Source: Mansonella perstans
Taxonomy: Eukaryota > Nematoda > Chromadorea > Rhabditida > Onchocercidae
Assembly: GCA_037074765.1 (NCBI GenBank)
Contig: JBAMDO010000018.1
Span: forward strand, 372,001-436,000
Length of the DNA stretch: 64,000 nucleotides
Direction: 5' to 3'
In this document: in pieces, positions 40,240-52,600 of the stretch
Position numbering within the stretch: position 1 is the stretch's first letter
Layout of the letters: each line of letters starts with the position of its first letter
Program-made: the position numbers and the translations under genes
Notes under the pieces: model-generated
Told to the model about the DNA's origin: nothing
The model's database searches: none
Seen by the model: the letters and a program-made list of their open reading frames with translations, nothing else

Positions 40240-41520
40240 GTTTTGAAGCTCAACAATTCAACAAATCGCTCAAAAAACAATAAAAACAGAACGGGATATA
40301 GCTTCTATGCTGCAGGAGACTCTTAATGCTATAAAGCAGATAAAAACTGACAAGGCAACTGGGTTTGATGGGATTCCATCTGAAGTCTGGAAGCATACAG
40401 GCCATATACTCCATGTTAAATTTCACGAACTTGCTGTACATTGTTGGAAAAAATGTGAATTGCCATCAGATTTCGCCACGTAATCATCATCTCGCCTTAC
40501 AAGAAACAAGGAGATAAGTCCGATTGCTCAAACTATCGAGATATGACTCTGTTTTCCACCGCTGGAAAAATCCTCGCAAGAATACTCCTAAACAGATTAA
40601 TCCCTGCTGTTGCTAAAGATTAATTACCTGAAAGTTAATGTGACTTCAGAGCTAATAGGATTATATCCGAAATGGCATTTGTTCTCAGACAATACATGAG
40701 AAGTATAGAGAATAAAACACAGGGCTATGTGGTCTTCGTTGATCTCACCAAATTGACATTGTGAACAGAAATGGCTTATGGCAGATCTCGGAACAATTAG
40801 GATGCCCCCCAAAATTCCTGTTACATTTGCAAATCAGCGTGGTCAAGTCAGATATTCCGATTTTAATTTCTAATCCTTTTTCAATAATCAATGTTGTAAA
40901 ACAAGGTTGTGTCTTGCACGAATTTTTATTCAGCATTTTCTTCATTTTATAATGCTACAAAGAATTACTGTAAACTTTGACAAAGAAAACGATATTTATA
41001 TCCGCTACCGCATTGACGGCAACTTATTCGACCTAAAACGATTAAGGGCGCACACCAAGATCGTAAACCATATTCCCGAGAGTATGCTGGTGACGCTGCC
41101 CTTGTTGCTTACACCGAAGCGGCTCTGCAGCGCCTGACATCTTGCTTTTTGGAAGCCACGAGCTCTTTGGTCTGGAAGTCAGCATAAAGAAGAGAAATCC
41201 CCACCAACCAGCAATTGAATACCATCCTCTACACATCATCATGGAAGATTCAGATCTTAAGGCTGCCCAGCAGTTCAATTATCTTAACAATATCATTTCC
41301 TCTGAGCCACGATCGACAGAGATAGACAGTGCAATAATTAAAAGGGCCTTCGGAAAGCTCCATAAAAGAGTTTAATACAACGAATATCTGAAGAACAGTA
41401 CCAAAATTGCTGTTTATGAAGCCAGGTACTGCTTGTGAATCTGAATCCTGGATCATTTACAGCCATCACCTGTGTCTCCTCGAACGCTTCCGTCAATGCT
41501 GTCTTTGTCGGAAAAACCGA
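40240..41520 (+). mobile_element. Decayed, 5'-truncated LINE (non-LTR) reverse transcriptase
   Basis: Reverse-transcriptase motifs appear in order across shifted frames: IKTDKATGFDGIPSEVW (40355-40400), SDCSNYRDMTL, AGKILARILLNRLIP (to 40617), FRANR and SEMAFVLRQ, VDLTK followed by a damaged domain A, GCPPKFL, the domain B core VKQGCVL (about 40896), then YAGDAALVAYTEAALQRL (about 41080) where the catalytic ADD is replaced by AGD, LFGLEVSIKK, SDLKAAQQFNYL and AFGKLHKRV. Stops lie at 40621 and 40638, among others. The endonuclease domain and the 5' end are absent. The element is inactive. I cannot assign the clade from memory with confidence; RTE- or CR1-like are possibilities. Confidence 0.85.
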
Positions 41521-43591
41521 AGCGAATTCCTCTTTTGATATTTCAATTGAAAATTTATGTAGCTTTTAGTGTTGGCAATATTTATATCCTTTCCCACGAT
41601 TCAAATCATCATAACTACAGTAATCCTACAAAACTGTCGTTTGTAAATCTTATGGTCTAGATCATCATGCTTCCGGTAGTAGAGAAAGAACTCATTGTAA
41701 GAATTAAGTTCATACTCTCAACTTACCAATATCTACTCCTTTCTTTTTGTATTAATAAAAGTGCAATCGTCGTCTCGGTATTTTCCAACTGCTTATGAAT
41801 GTTATTATAAAAAGGATGAAGTCCGCCCCCGGGGTCATTTCCACTTTCAACGCACCGGAATCCGACGCTCCATCACCCTAACTCCACCATTCAAGTATGA
41901 ATACAGCGCTTCAGCACCTCTCACAAATTTCAAGAATCCAGCAGCTACCCGAAGTAGACTACATCCCAAGAAGTGATCTGTTCCAAAACTTCCAATCAAG
42001 AAAGGATTAATTTTGTCGATTCTTTTTTTTTAAATTTCGTCAAGCTAATATTTTATTAAAGTTACATAATACACGTACACCACTGCAAAGCAAAATTTCG
42101 GAATTTTAGATATAAGTACTTCGCATAAATAAATGGACTAAATTAATTTTAACATCATTAACTTTAACATAGTTAGCACTAACTTTCTATAATATACATC
42201 TAAACATATCACTCTCTGCTACCTTGCCTTACTAGTCACCTTACTACTTTGCCTTATTGTTTTATCCCTTACTAATGTTTTCTTTTTCAATAATCTTTGT
42301 TTTTTATTACGAAGATTTTCTTGACTCTTAACATTTTTGAATGAATGTGAAATTTTTTCTTTTTTTTTTTTGTTGATAAAAGTAGTAGTAATTACTGCTG
42401 AAGCAATGAATTTTTCTTTTTTTCTTTGTTTAACAAATTCAATTAAAGAATAATTTTAAGTTTTCAGAAAAAAATAAATTTTGGATGAAATTTGAGTCGA
42501 ATGTAAAAAAATTTTAGACAATCAGTGAATCATGTGAGTTACACGAATATCAATTTTAAGCAATCAGTGAATCACATGAGTTACACACGGATATTAATTT
42601 TAGGAATGAATGAACCACGTGAGTTATATGGATATTAATCATTATGACAACTTATAACAAGTATTATTTTCATTAAATCAGAGAATAAGAATGAACTGTA
42701 TTATCATGTAATTCAATCATCTATCTCTTTTAAAATGTTAATAAAAAATAAAAAAACATTCGTTGATTTAATGATGTCTGCAGTAATGATAGTTAGAATA
42801 AAAATAAAACATGTTACCTATTAGTGTAAAATCATTTATTTAAAAAAAAACTACAAAATCTAAGAATATCAAAAAAGAACCCATTTATAAATCTTCGATA
42901 GTGTACTTTAAAAATATACTTACGCTGTCAACTTCAATCAAAAAATCCGTTCCATACTCGATTGAATAATAAAAGAAATCTTTTTATTTTTCTCCTTCGT
43001 TGCATTTCACAAAGAAGTTGACTTTAAATAGAAAAGAAATATAAAACAAAGTTTGTTTTCAACATAATGCTTCAACATATTACGAACATTTTTTCAGAAA
43101 TTATGGATAATCCTTCTTAAGTATGGATAATCAGTACTATGGATAATCAGAACAAAATCACAAACTATGGATAATCAGAACAAAATCACATGCTACTCTT
43201 TTACACTATTAAAATTACAAACAAGTTTAAATGCATAAACTTATTTTCAACACAGTTCTGAATTATGGAAGTCAGCAGAAACGAATCTGATTACAAATTC
43301 TCTAAACTTCGTCTAAGCTATCCTGAAACAGGTACACAATTATATAAAAATAAACAATTCCAGATAACAAGTTTGGATTTGAAGAAATCCAAGTTGCTTT
43401 ATTTTTCGGATTATATTTATCATAACATGAAAGGAAGAAAAATGCACCATAAAATTCAACGTTATTTTCTCCCTATAGAAATCGCCAAGATGAATGATAA
43501 GTGATCTCTTTGCATATAAGTGTTAACAAAACAAGCACAATGAATAATAATCCACATGTCGGAAAAGAATAATAATTCGAAAACTTTCTAA
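41521..43591. other. Non-coding DNA 3' of PSME3
   Basis: This holds sequence beyond the recognisable LINE and the PSME3 3' flank that was duplicated leftwards. There is a roughly 45-bp tandem repeat at about 42510-42640 (blocks AATCAGTGAATCA and GAGTTACA) and a shorter one at about 43110-43190 (CTATGGATAATCAG). A 71-codon open frame at 41761-41976 has no recognisable homology. Confidence 0.6.
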
Positions 43592-45803
43592 TTAATACAT
43601 ATGCTCGGCGTTATTATTTCGTGGCATCTTGATTTTCTCGAAATTTTTCGTAATCATATCGTGTAATGTGGCAAAGTGATTGCGCATTTCGGTTAGTACA
43701 AGACGAATATTGATGAACTGCTTCTCATCCATATCCAGAATCGCTCGACGATAATCTTCCTGAACAAAATTTATGGGAAACATAAGATCGAACACAGCAA
43801 ATACATTTTTGATAGCTAATATATTATTATACATAATACATACACTGCCGTTGCAAAGTAAAATTTTGGAATTTTATATATAAACACTTAGGCACAACTT
43901 ACAACATGTGGATATTTGGCCACTTTAGTTACCAAACGAGCACGGCTAACGAAATATCGAGACATCTGATCAAGAAATGATGCTGCTTCACCCTCTACAG
44001 TACGTACCTGAAAAAGCCCAAATTCCAATTATGTCTAAGTTTCATATTTCTTTCGACATATTTCATACCTTATAGATTCAGCAGCAAAATTCAAAATTTA
44101 TTTCATAATACAGTGAACAATAAGAAATTGAAAAAAAGTATGTTGAATTTAAGAAATTAAAATTCTAAGCAAAATAACCTCACTGAGAGTTTCTTCTTGT
44201 ATGGATACCCCAAAGTTGTTGCCATCTTCAATACGTGGAATCAAAAACAAGATCCACATTTTCACCTAAAAAATGTTAATTAGTTTAGAATTTTCGTGTT
44301 TAATATTGCTTGCTTATAGAATAGAGAAATACAAATCTACGTAAATCTAAAATAAACCTTGTTGACCGCTTCAACCGAATCACGAAGTAAAGGACGTGTG
44401 ATATCGGTAAGATTAGCAAGTTTTTTGTTACATTTAACGGTTCCATTTATGAAACCGTAGACTGACGTACCTGAAAACATATATTCACTTATCAAGTAGT
44501 TAACCATAAATGTACAGTGATCGCCAATTCTGGACAATACATTTCAACATTAATTTTAAAAATCAATGATTTTAGTGAGATGTTAAACAAAAGAACTGCT
44601 TTGACAACCAGCATCACTATCGTCATTCCGAAAATGTTGAACAATTAGGCCAAGTAAACCTATTATAAAATTATTGCTTACTAGCCAACTGTATTGAACG
44701 ACAGTCAATCCAGATAATCCTACTGTAATTTTAAATGGTATAGGAAATCTCCAAAAAAACTGAATTCATTATATGCAGCAGTCGGCACCGAAAGTTGTAT
44801 TAACAATGACTGAACTAATGAAACATATGAAATACAAGTAAAAGATAACCATAAAATGGTTGGATACTAGCATGATCAATTTTTCGTTTCTTCTTCAGAA
44901 TCCCATCATCATTTTTATGTTCAGCTGAATTTCCATCGTTCTGCAACTTTAATAAATCCAATAAAATCCAGAAAGAAAGGTTTAGCAACAAAGAACAACA
45001 ACAATATCAAGTTCAAGAATTACTGCATATTCGATTAGTTGTTCCGAGTATGGGATTCCTAAGTCAATATTCGGTAAAAGTTCTGGCAATCGCTCATAGG
45101 AGAACCGCTCGTCCTAAAAAAAAATAATTAAAATAAATTGACAAGTTAAATAAATAATAACGAATGAGTGTTTGCCAAATATTAAATAATAAAAAAAAAC
45201 GAAACATTTGTTTAGTAAATAAAACCAAATGATTGTCCAGCATCTGCAAGAGACAATAAATGAGCAAGTATGCCTTCACGAAAAACTATTTCGAATCCTA
45301 CAAATTTAATGCAGAAAGAACAAATTAAAAAAAAAATCAAAAACAAACCAACCTCAAGTAGATTATTGAATTCGAGAACCTTCTTCGGAAATTCTTCCAA
45401 TACTATTTTTTCCGCTTGTTTCATCAAATTCTCTTTATATGCATCAAGCTGAAATTAAGGATAACTATCCATCCCTTCAGAAGACATTGGAAATCTGAAA
45501 CGTTTATTTACCCTCCCCTTATTATTTCTCATTTTTCATAGAAGTGAAGCTGAGTGTTTCGCCCATTTCTGCAAATCCACTACAGATAAATTTGTGTGAT
45601 AATTATTCGCTAAATATGCATTTCAACTGCATTTCACATTATGTCAAAAACTTTCTGGTGGTGATGGCAAATTTCAATTCGATATTTTTAAAAATTTTTC
45701 AATTCCATCGTGTCGCAAAATCTATTATTTTACCGATCCAATGTGTAATATTCAAACTTACGCCACGTTCAGCTGCACTCTTCTTTTTTTCAGGTAACAT
45801 CAT
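43592..45803 (-). CDS. psme-3: Proteasome activator PA28-gamma (PSME3/REG-gamma)
   Basis: Forms the heptameric 11S cap that opens the 20S proteasome, mainly in the nucleus. Exons in transcript order: 45803-45762, 45448-45353, 45113-45024, 44940-44868, 44470-44358, 44265-44179, 44007-43903, 43759-43592. All phases agree, giving 257 residues against about 254 in vertebrates. Landmarks: the N-terminal helix block EEFPKKVLEFNNLL, a Lys/Arg-rich nuclear-localisation-like KKKRKID in the linker, the activation-loop region KMWILFLIPRIEDGNNFGVS, QEETLSE, YPHVEDYRRA, TLHDMI and NFEKIK near the C terminus. The nuclear signal and the loop sequence point to the gamma type, not alpha or beta. ATG-ATG at 45803 follows a TTTTTAG acceptor at 45815, possibly a spliced-leader site. 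MITD1 lies 0.67 kb upstream on the same strand. Confidence 0.95.
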
Positions 45804-46472
45804 GCAGCATAGGCCTAAAAATTGCGTAAAAAATTTTAAATCTAATATAACAAATGGAAATAACGCGCAACATAAAACCTAAAGAATGGAGAATGAACTA
45901 AAGAATCGAACTTTTTCTCCCAAGCATATTCGCTCTCTACAAAACCACTTACAAATACGGAAATTACAATTCTAAAAAGAAAAACCATCGAAATTACAAA
46001 TGCAACGAAGACAAACTGTAACATTTGGTCCACCAACCAAGTGTGAACGGATAGATAAAGAGATCAAGATTTTAGAATATTTATTGCAGATAAAAAGATC
46101 AACAAAAGATTTTCGAATATTTATTACAGTTTTTATCTCATAATACTATGCCAAATTTCAAGTGTACTATATTTACCTTCTAATATTGAGCTCAAATCAA
46201 AAACTATCCTGAGAATGTCCCACTTTATTTATTTGGAAAAAGAACAATGGAAAATTACATGCTATGAATTCAGCAAATGCACATGTCGAAATGAACCTTA
46301 GTAGCCAAAACAAAACAAATTAAAGAAAACAAAATAAATATACATTTAAAATAGATCAAATTATCACGACAGTCTCATCACCACATAATACAATATAATT
46401 GTAACTCCCCTCGCACAACATCTAATCCAAACTGTTAAAAGAAAAAAATTAACTGAATGCTAATAGCAATGA
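45804..46472. other. Spacer between MITD1 and PSME3
   Basis: A 0.67-kb AT-rich gap between two same-strand genes. A TTTTTAG acceptor at 45815-45817 lies just before the PSME3 start. No coding signal was found. The gap is compatible with a nematode operon but long for one. Confidence 0.6.
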
Positions 46473-47913
46473 CTAATGCTGTTTGAATTTAAAAATATCG
46501 ACGCTTGTCTCGTGACATTTCCTTAGATTCAAATCACAAGAGCCAATTTCACAATATCCTACACTTTGGAAATAATTTAATCCGCGTCCAATTTTTATCA
46601 TCCAACCATTGTTGAACCTAAAAACAAACTGCCAATCTTTAGCAACATATTAATGCACGAAAAATTAAAAAAACAACTAGTGTGGTGCTTTTCATCAGAA
46701 AATATGCTTTTCAAATAAAACTTGCCTGATTTCTCGATCATGAAAATTGTCATCATAACAAATGTCTAATTCGATATCACGGCATGCCAAACTACCTTTC
46801 AACTGTTGCAATAAGCCTTCTGCTTTGGCATCATAATGTGTCCACAAGCGTATCGTTTTTAGGTTTGGTGCATGAACAACGAATAATTCGCAAAATCGTA
46901 CGAAATTCAAAACCTTAATTAAGCATTCAACTTTTTTATATAAAGATGCTTCTGTTCCTTAACTGATAATGAAACTGATTCAAACTTGATTTACTTCCTA
47001 CCTGTCTTCTCTGCGTAAATCTTTTTAAACATACTTGATAAGGCAGTATAATGTAGGCATCTCGAACATTAATTTCTGTTAGATCATTGTCAAAGCATGG
47101 TTTGAAAATCTTTTCATATCCAAAACCAGTCTAAAGAACAGCAACCATGTTCATAGAATTAAATAAAAAATTTACGATCCAACAAATACGGCATCCTTTC
47201 CATCATCCCAGAAAAAGTAACTTCAATCTTCAAATGAGTTGACATTAAAATATATGCTCTAAATAGAATATGAATACGCAAATTTTACGTAATATTAACT
47301 ATGAATGAGCAAAGCATAAATTTTGCGTTTTGACTGCTGTAAACTAAAATTTCAGTGACATTTCTGAAAAACTTGACAGCGTCTACAAATAAAAATAATA
47401 AGAAATTTTGCTTAGTTAACGCATTTATGCGCAAAATTAAGCATACATCGTTGTGCATGATATGTATTTGCTGCACTGAGAGTATTTCTGGTTTCGCATG
47501 TCCCTTCAGTATCTCTGCTCTAGCCAAATATTTCGAAATTTTCTCCCGCAGAGCTTCTTTGGCAGTTTCAGCGGTATCATCACCTGAAGCATACGACACC
47601 ACCTGAGCTTTTTATTAAATGTACTAGTTGATAATATTAAAGTGTTTCGTTTTACAAATATCAATGAAGTTTTTTAAAAACCAAGATTAATTATGAAGTT
47701 CTACTTAACTGTACTGCATTCCTTCCAGAAATCAAAAAGCAATTTTAAATTCAGTCAACCTATAAATGAGAAAGAAAACTAACATGACATAGCCTCGAGT
47801 AATAAAGTGATACCCTCTACATAATTCTCCACCGCTTCATCTTTTTTGTTGTCTCGGTCGAGAGCTACCGCTTTTTGTAAAATTGGCTTACTTTTTTCAA
47901 TAAAAGATTGCAT
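46473..47913 (-). CDS. mitd-1: MIT domain-containing protein 1 (MITD1)
   Basis: MITD1 binds ESCRT-III through its MIT domain and stabilises the midbody during abscission. Its C-terminal half is a phospholipase-D-like fold that binds membranes. Exons in transcript order: 47913-47794, 47602-47447, 47130-47035, 46913-46726, 46617-46473, giving 234 residues against 249 in human. Residues 1-80 form the MIT three-helix domain ([21 protein letters not shown]). The C-terminal part shows [24 protein letters not shown] joined to [18 protein letters not shown] and CHETSVDIF. The HDREIR/FNNGW junction needs a GC donor (AG|GCAAGT at 46725-46720), and homology fixes it. The first junction also fits a GC donor (GAG|GCTATG); the alternative is GTTAGT at 47783 with a poor acceptor. 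Confidence 0.92.
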
Positions 47914-49611
47914 GACCAATTCTGTCAACTTCCATTTGTTGCTCCTTCAAATATAAAAAGTAGAAATTTTATTTAGTTACTGCAAAACTAACACAAACGA
48001 TAGAACGAAAGGTATATCTAAAATCTTATCCATCAAATATATGACATGAGACACGCGATAAGCATACAATTTAGAAATTCAAGAAGAAAAAGGTACGGAA
48101 ATTTGTGTTCTAAATCTCAACAGAGTTTGTGAGAATATTCATGTAAATGAAAATATTCACTTATACTACAAGCTTCATTCTGGATAAACAAGTAATTTGA
48201 AGAATTCTTCTATAATAATTTTAAAAAAATTACTGGTTATTGTTATCGCTGCATTCTCTGCAACATTGTTTTACACAATTCTTAGCGATCCTTCCTGTCT
48301 CTTCAGTTGCTATATTTTCTATATAAATATATAATCATAATCGTTCTACATGCAAAACATTACTGAATTATTGTGATAGTATGCTATTTTGCAGGTCCTA
48401 GCATGTTTTATCACTTTTCTAAAATCTTTGTTGTTTTTATCACTCTTCTATAATGCTTGTTATTTTTGTCACTCTTCTAAAATGCTTGTTATTTTTACCA
48501 CACTATTTCTTTTTGTTTTTATCACTCTTCTAAAATCCTTGTTTTTATCACTCTTCTAAAATGTTTGGTAAAACAACAAGAATTTTATCACTCTTCTAAA
48601 ATCCTTATCACTTTTCTAAAATTCTTGTCTTAATCTACATATTATTCAACTTATCTGAATACGACGAATTTTCTATTATGTATGATTAGTAAATGCTTAT
48701 TTAAGAAAACATATTCAAGCAAAGAAATGAAATATGTAATACAGTATTTCAATGATAATATGAGTCACCTGACTTCTTAGTTTCTAATCACACGTACTCA
48801 CGTGTACCTATCCCCAACCTTATAATATTTATTATTTACATATCACTAATTTCTCATGTATAAATGAATTTCAGTACAAGAAATCGTGGTACCAAAGCTT
48901 CAAACCTTAAATCTTAAATTAAGCCTTAAACCTAGCAATTCGTCTAAAATAACCGCCAGCAATTGAAGTCTCATTATGTAACTTCAAGAATCACCCCAGC
49001 TGAAACATTTTGAAAACAATTATCCTGAACACTTCCAAATCTTACAAATCTGATAAGTCAATGAAGACTAATTACTTGAACTTAAGAATAATTTAGTGAT
49101 AATTCTTATGTTATTAATAATTATCTTTTTAGCAGATTTCAATTTTAGAAATAAGAATTGCAGTTTGTTTAAAAAAAAAAAGTTGACATCATGTCAGTTA
49201 CAGTCATTTAATTAGTTTGAACTATTTTTTTAGTTTTTTGAAAAATTCGCCGATGAATAAAATTTATGAAATTCCCAATAAATATTTCTTTCAACAGTGT
49301 CCTTTCCTGTTTGCTCTTTTTCTGCACTTCTCTCTGTTTTGCTTCCCCTATCGCTTTTACATACAAACTTTGAATTCTATTTACTATCCTATACTGCCAT
49401 TGCCTTTTAGCTTGCTTGCTCTTAAAAGAACAAGTTTTTTTGTTGAAATTTAAAACAGACATTAAATTTCGATTTGTTATTAATTGTGGAATGAGATTCC
49501 AATATTCACTTGTTTTAACAATTTCAGTTCATAATTGATTAGCTTCCAGTTGAATCTTCACCATGACAACCTAGCGACAGTATTATGTGATACTCTCTCA
49601 TTTGAACTATT
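47914..49611. other. Divergent intergenic region
   Basis: This separates the 5' ends of MITD1 (-) and the cysteine-rich protein gene (+) and should contain both promoters. It holds a minisatellite at 48400-48630. Overlapping open frames on both strands at about 49210-49460 were not accepted as genes. Confidence 0.6.
48400..48630. repeat. Minisatellite built on TATCACTCTTCTAAAATCCT
   Basis: About eight imperfect copies of a unit of roughly 20-34 bp sharing TATCACTCTTCTAAAAT, separated by variable (C/G)TTGTTATTTT spacers. Copies differ by a few bases and in length. Unlike CRISPR, the spacers are not unique sequences. Confidence 0.85.
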
Positions 49612-52600
49612 ATGATAAATCAATTCCATTACGGTATTCTGTCAATTCTTATCTACAGGTCATCTACAAGTATCCTCGATTTCCCGAGTGAAAACATCCG
49701 TAGGTAAGAGCTAAATGATAACATTTATCAGAATATTCTCTGATGTTTTACATTTCAAAATTTTGACTTTTGTTTGAAATGAATTCAAATTATCGAAATG
49801 ATTTTTCTCAAATGCTTCTCTTACTGAACAATTTATTTTTTAATTATTATTTCTGATAAAAATACCCAAACTTCTGGAATATTCATCTAATTATTGCATA
49901 AAAAATGTTAAATACTTGAAATAATTCTTATTTTTTACATATTCATTACAGATTTCCCCCGCTCGATGTTATCGGTGGTTATCCAAGTTTTCTCGAAGCA
50001 GTTTATGTGGACTCTAACGATCTCGTCGTGAATCGCATTAGGCCAGAATTCAATCGATTTGCTCCATTTTCAACACTTCTTCACTTTAATTTCAAGTAAA
50101 CTTTTGATGTTTAATTGTTGAACAAAGTATCAAATTTGAAAGTGATGAGCTATTTTTTAATTTTTCCAATTTAAACTGAATTATTCTTGCGTTTTTCCTT
50201 TTTTGATTTAGATATTTATTGTGTCTGTTTGTTCATATCGGATTTTAGAACCAAGGAATTTTAATTTTTGATAAAACCACCACTAAGTTTTTTGACTTAC
50301 AATCGAAAGTTAATGAGGTGTTTTTGTAGTAAATAAAGATAAAAAAGATTTGTTGGCAAGATGAAATGGAAAAGAATTAGTATTTTTTCTTTTCAGAAGT
50401 GTTGATTGCTCGAATTCAACTTCTATCAGTTCGGAATGTGAAATAATATGCCTAAAGTATGGTTTTTTTATTAGTCAACCTAAAAGTTAATTTTCTGTCT
50501 CTTCAATCTCTAAACATCGAAATTTCACAATGAACTTGTTTTCGAGACTTATTTTCTTCTATACCTTAATTTTTATCACCTGATTTCACTGTACGTTAAT
50601 TACCTGCCTGATATTTCTCTTATCTGCAATTTTTCGAACATTGGCAGAGGTAACGTATGTATGACATTAAATGCATGGCATTTATAAAGTACATTTCATC
50701 TTCAGTGCGATGTAATAGGTACATACAAATACAAACAGTATAATTCACATAACTGCAAGGTTATACAAGTTAACCTTGCTGTAACTGTTTGGAATGGATT
50801 TCGCCAATGTACATGATGTATTAATTTCAGAAATGATCCAAACTGTACGATAAACCAGCAAGCTGTAAGTTATAGTTGTGTTGATTTTTCTTTGCATTAA
50901 AACTTTCCAAAATTCAGTGCAACTTATTACTGAGAAAGTCATTTCTCGATTGTGACACATTCGCTTAAGTATTTAAAGTTAATTCATCGTTAGCTTTTGC
51001 TGCATTACATCATTCTTGTAATTTAGAAATTGAGATACATTAATAATCTGTGGTTTGTTTCTAAGGTGAAGCGATAATTTCTTACAGACAGCAAAAATGA
51101 TCGAAAAGCGAACTACCAGCGGTTATAATTACGGTAATGAGGTACGTACCAATGGTCAAGTTTCACTATTAAGATCAGGTAAATTCATCCATTTTAGATC
51201 TTTCTGATTTTTTCAACCAAATTTGGATAATAAATTTTAATGATAATTTCCTTTAGAATGTAAACTAGCGTTTATTTTATGGTTCTTTTGTAACCTTCCT
51301 TGAGTTCTTCATAAGCAATTTTGCAGTAATTTTCCAGCAATTATTGATAAAAAAAATAACTGTAATTTAGACACTAGTGGGCTTTGCACGCATTTTTACA
51401 AACAACCAATTATGTACAAAGTAAATTATACGGCTGGCTGTCGATGGTATTTCCATGAAGAAAAGGTTGCATTTTTGTTATTTTGAAGATAGCATATTAA
51501 ATTAGTACTAATACCTTCGATATTTCATAGTTTTCAAAAAAAAAAAAAAAGAAAGAAAAAACGCAATTCCAGGGTTGTGATGTCAATGAACTTGTAAAAT
51601 TTCTTTCGAATCAGATAAATGGTACTGAAGCATGTGATGAGATGGGCAATCAGTGCGTCGTGCCAATCTTAAGGTGAGGAAAAACTGATTATTTATTAAT
51701 CCCATAGCAATAATCAGTTATCTAATTATTTTGTTCTACATATCCTCTCAAACATGTTCAATTGAAATATCTTAAAGAGTTCTAAAGGTGATAGCGACTA
51801 AACTTCTGTCTCAGAAGTTTCAAGTGAAAATAATGTTGTGTTAACACACAAAAAATAACTCTTTTATTTGGGGATTTAATTTTGTATGAGATTTCAGAGA
51901 TATAGATATTGCATCAAGCGATAAAAAATGTGATAATTACTCTGTAATGAGTGTCCGTTTAGCTACTCAACAGGGATCGATTCTGGGAATGTTAATTGAG
52001 TAAGTTGCTTCTTTATTTAAAAAGGTATGTTAGACTGTAAACCAATCCCTTTTAGAATGTTACTGAACGACGAATTCCTCACAATGAAATATAATTAGCC
52101 TTTTTCAGTAGTGATTTTAAGCCATTATGAGTTTTTAAATGAACTTCGGCTTGTTCCAATATCATTCTTGCAAAAATTTCGGTCGAAGGCATTTAATATT
52201 TTTTCCTCGTTTGATCTAATTGCTTCATTTTCATTGCTGTATCGACCACTGTTCTGTTCAAGTTACTTAAAAACTGTTTTTCATTATTCAAGTGATCTTT
52301 TCTTTTTGACTCAGTTGAATTTTTGCCTCTATTACGTTAACAAATAGGAATAATAGAATTTGTGTCAAAGATAGAATGCGAATAATTTATATTTAAGTAC
52401 AGAAATTTGTCATGGTTTTTCAATGATAAACAAACTTTATGTTCTCAATTCCCGACGGACTTTTAAGAGTAAAAAGAATATCAAAAAACTTTCCTTTCCT
52501 GAAAATAATCCTTTATTTAAAATTATCTTCATGAAATTTATAGATTTCTACCATCTTCGAACAAGTGCCGTGAGAGCTACTGCATTTTGACGACAAAAAT

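Noticed and set aside
41761..41976. 71-residue open frame after the LINE remnant
   Set aside because: Composition is fairly normal, but it does not match LINE C-terminal motifs I know or any other family; left as unexplained non-coding sequence.
48400..48630. CRISPR-like alternation of repeat and spacer
   Set aside because: Units are imperfect, the intervening sequences are themselves similar, and the setting is eukaryotic.
49208..49462. Overlapping open frames of about 80 residues on both strands
   Set aside because: Both strands are open, which suggests chance. Neither joins in phase to the neighbouring gene, whose true ATG with an upstream stop is at 49612.
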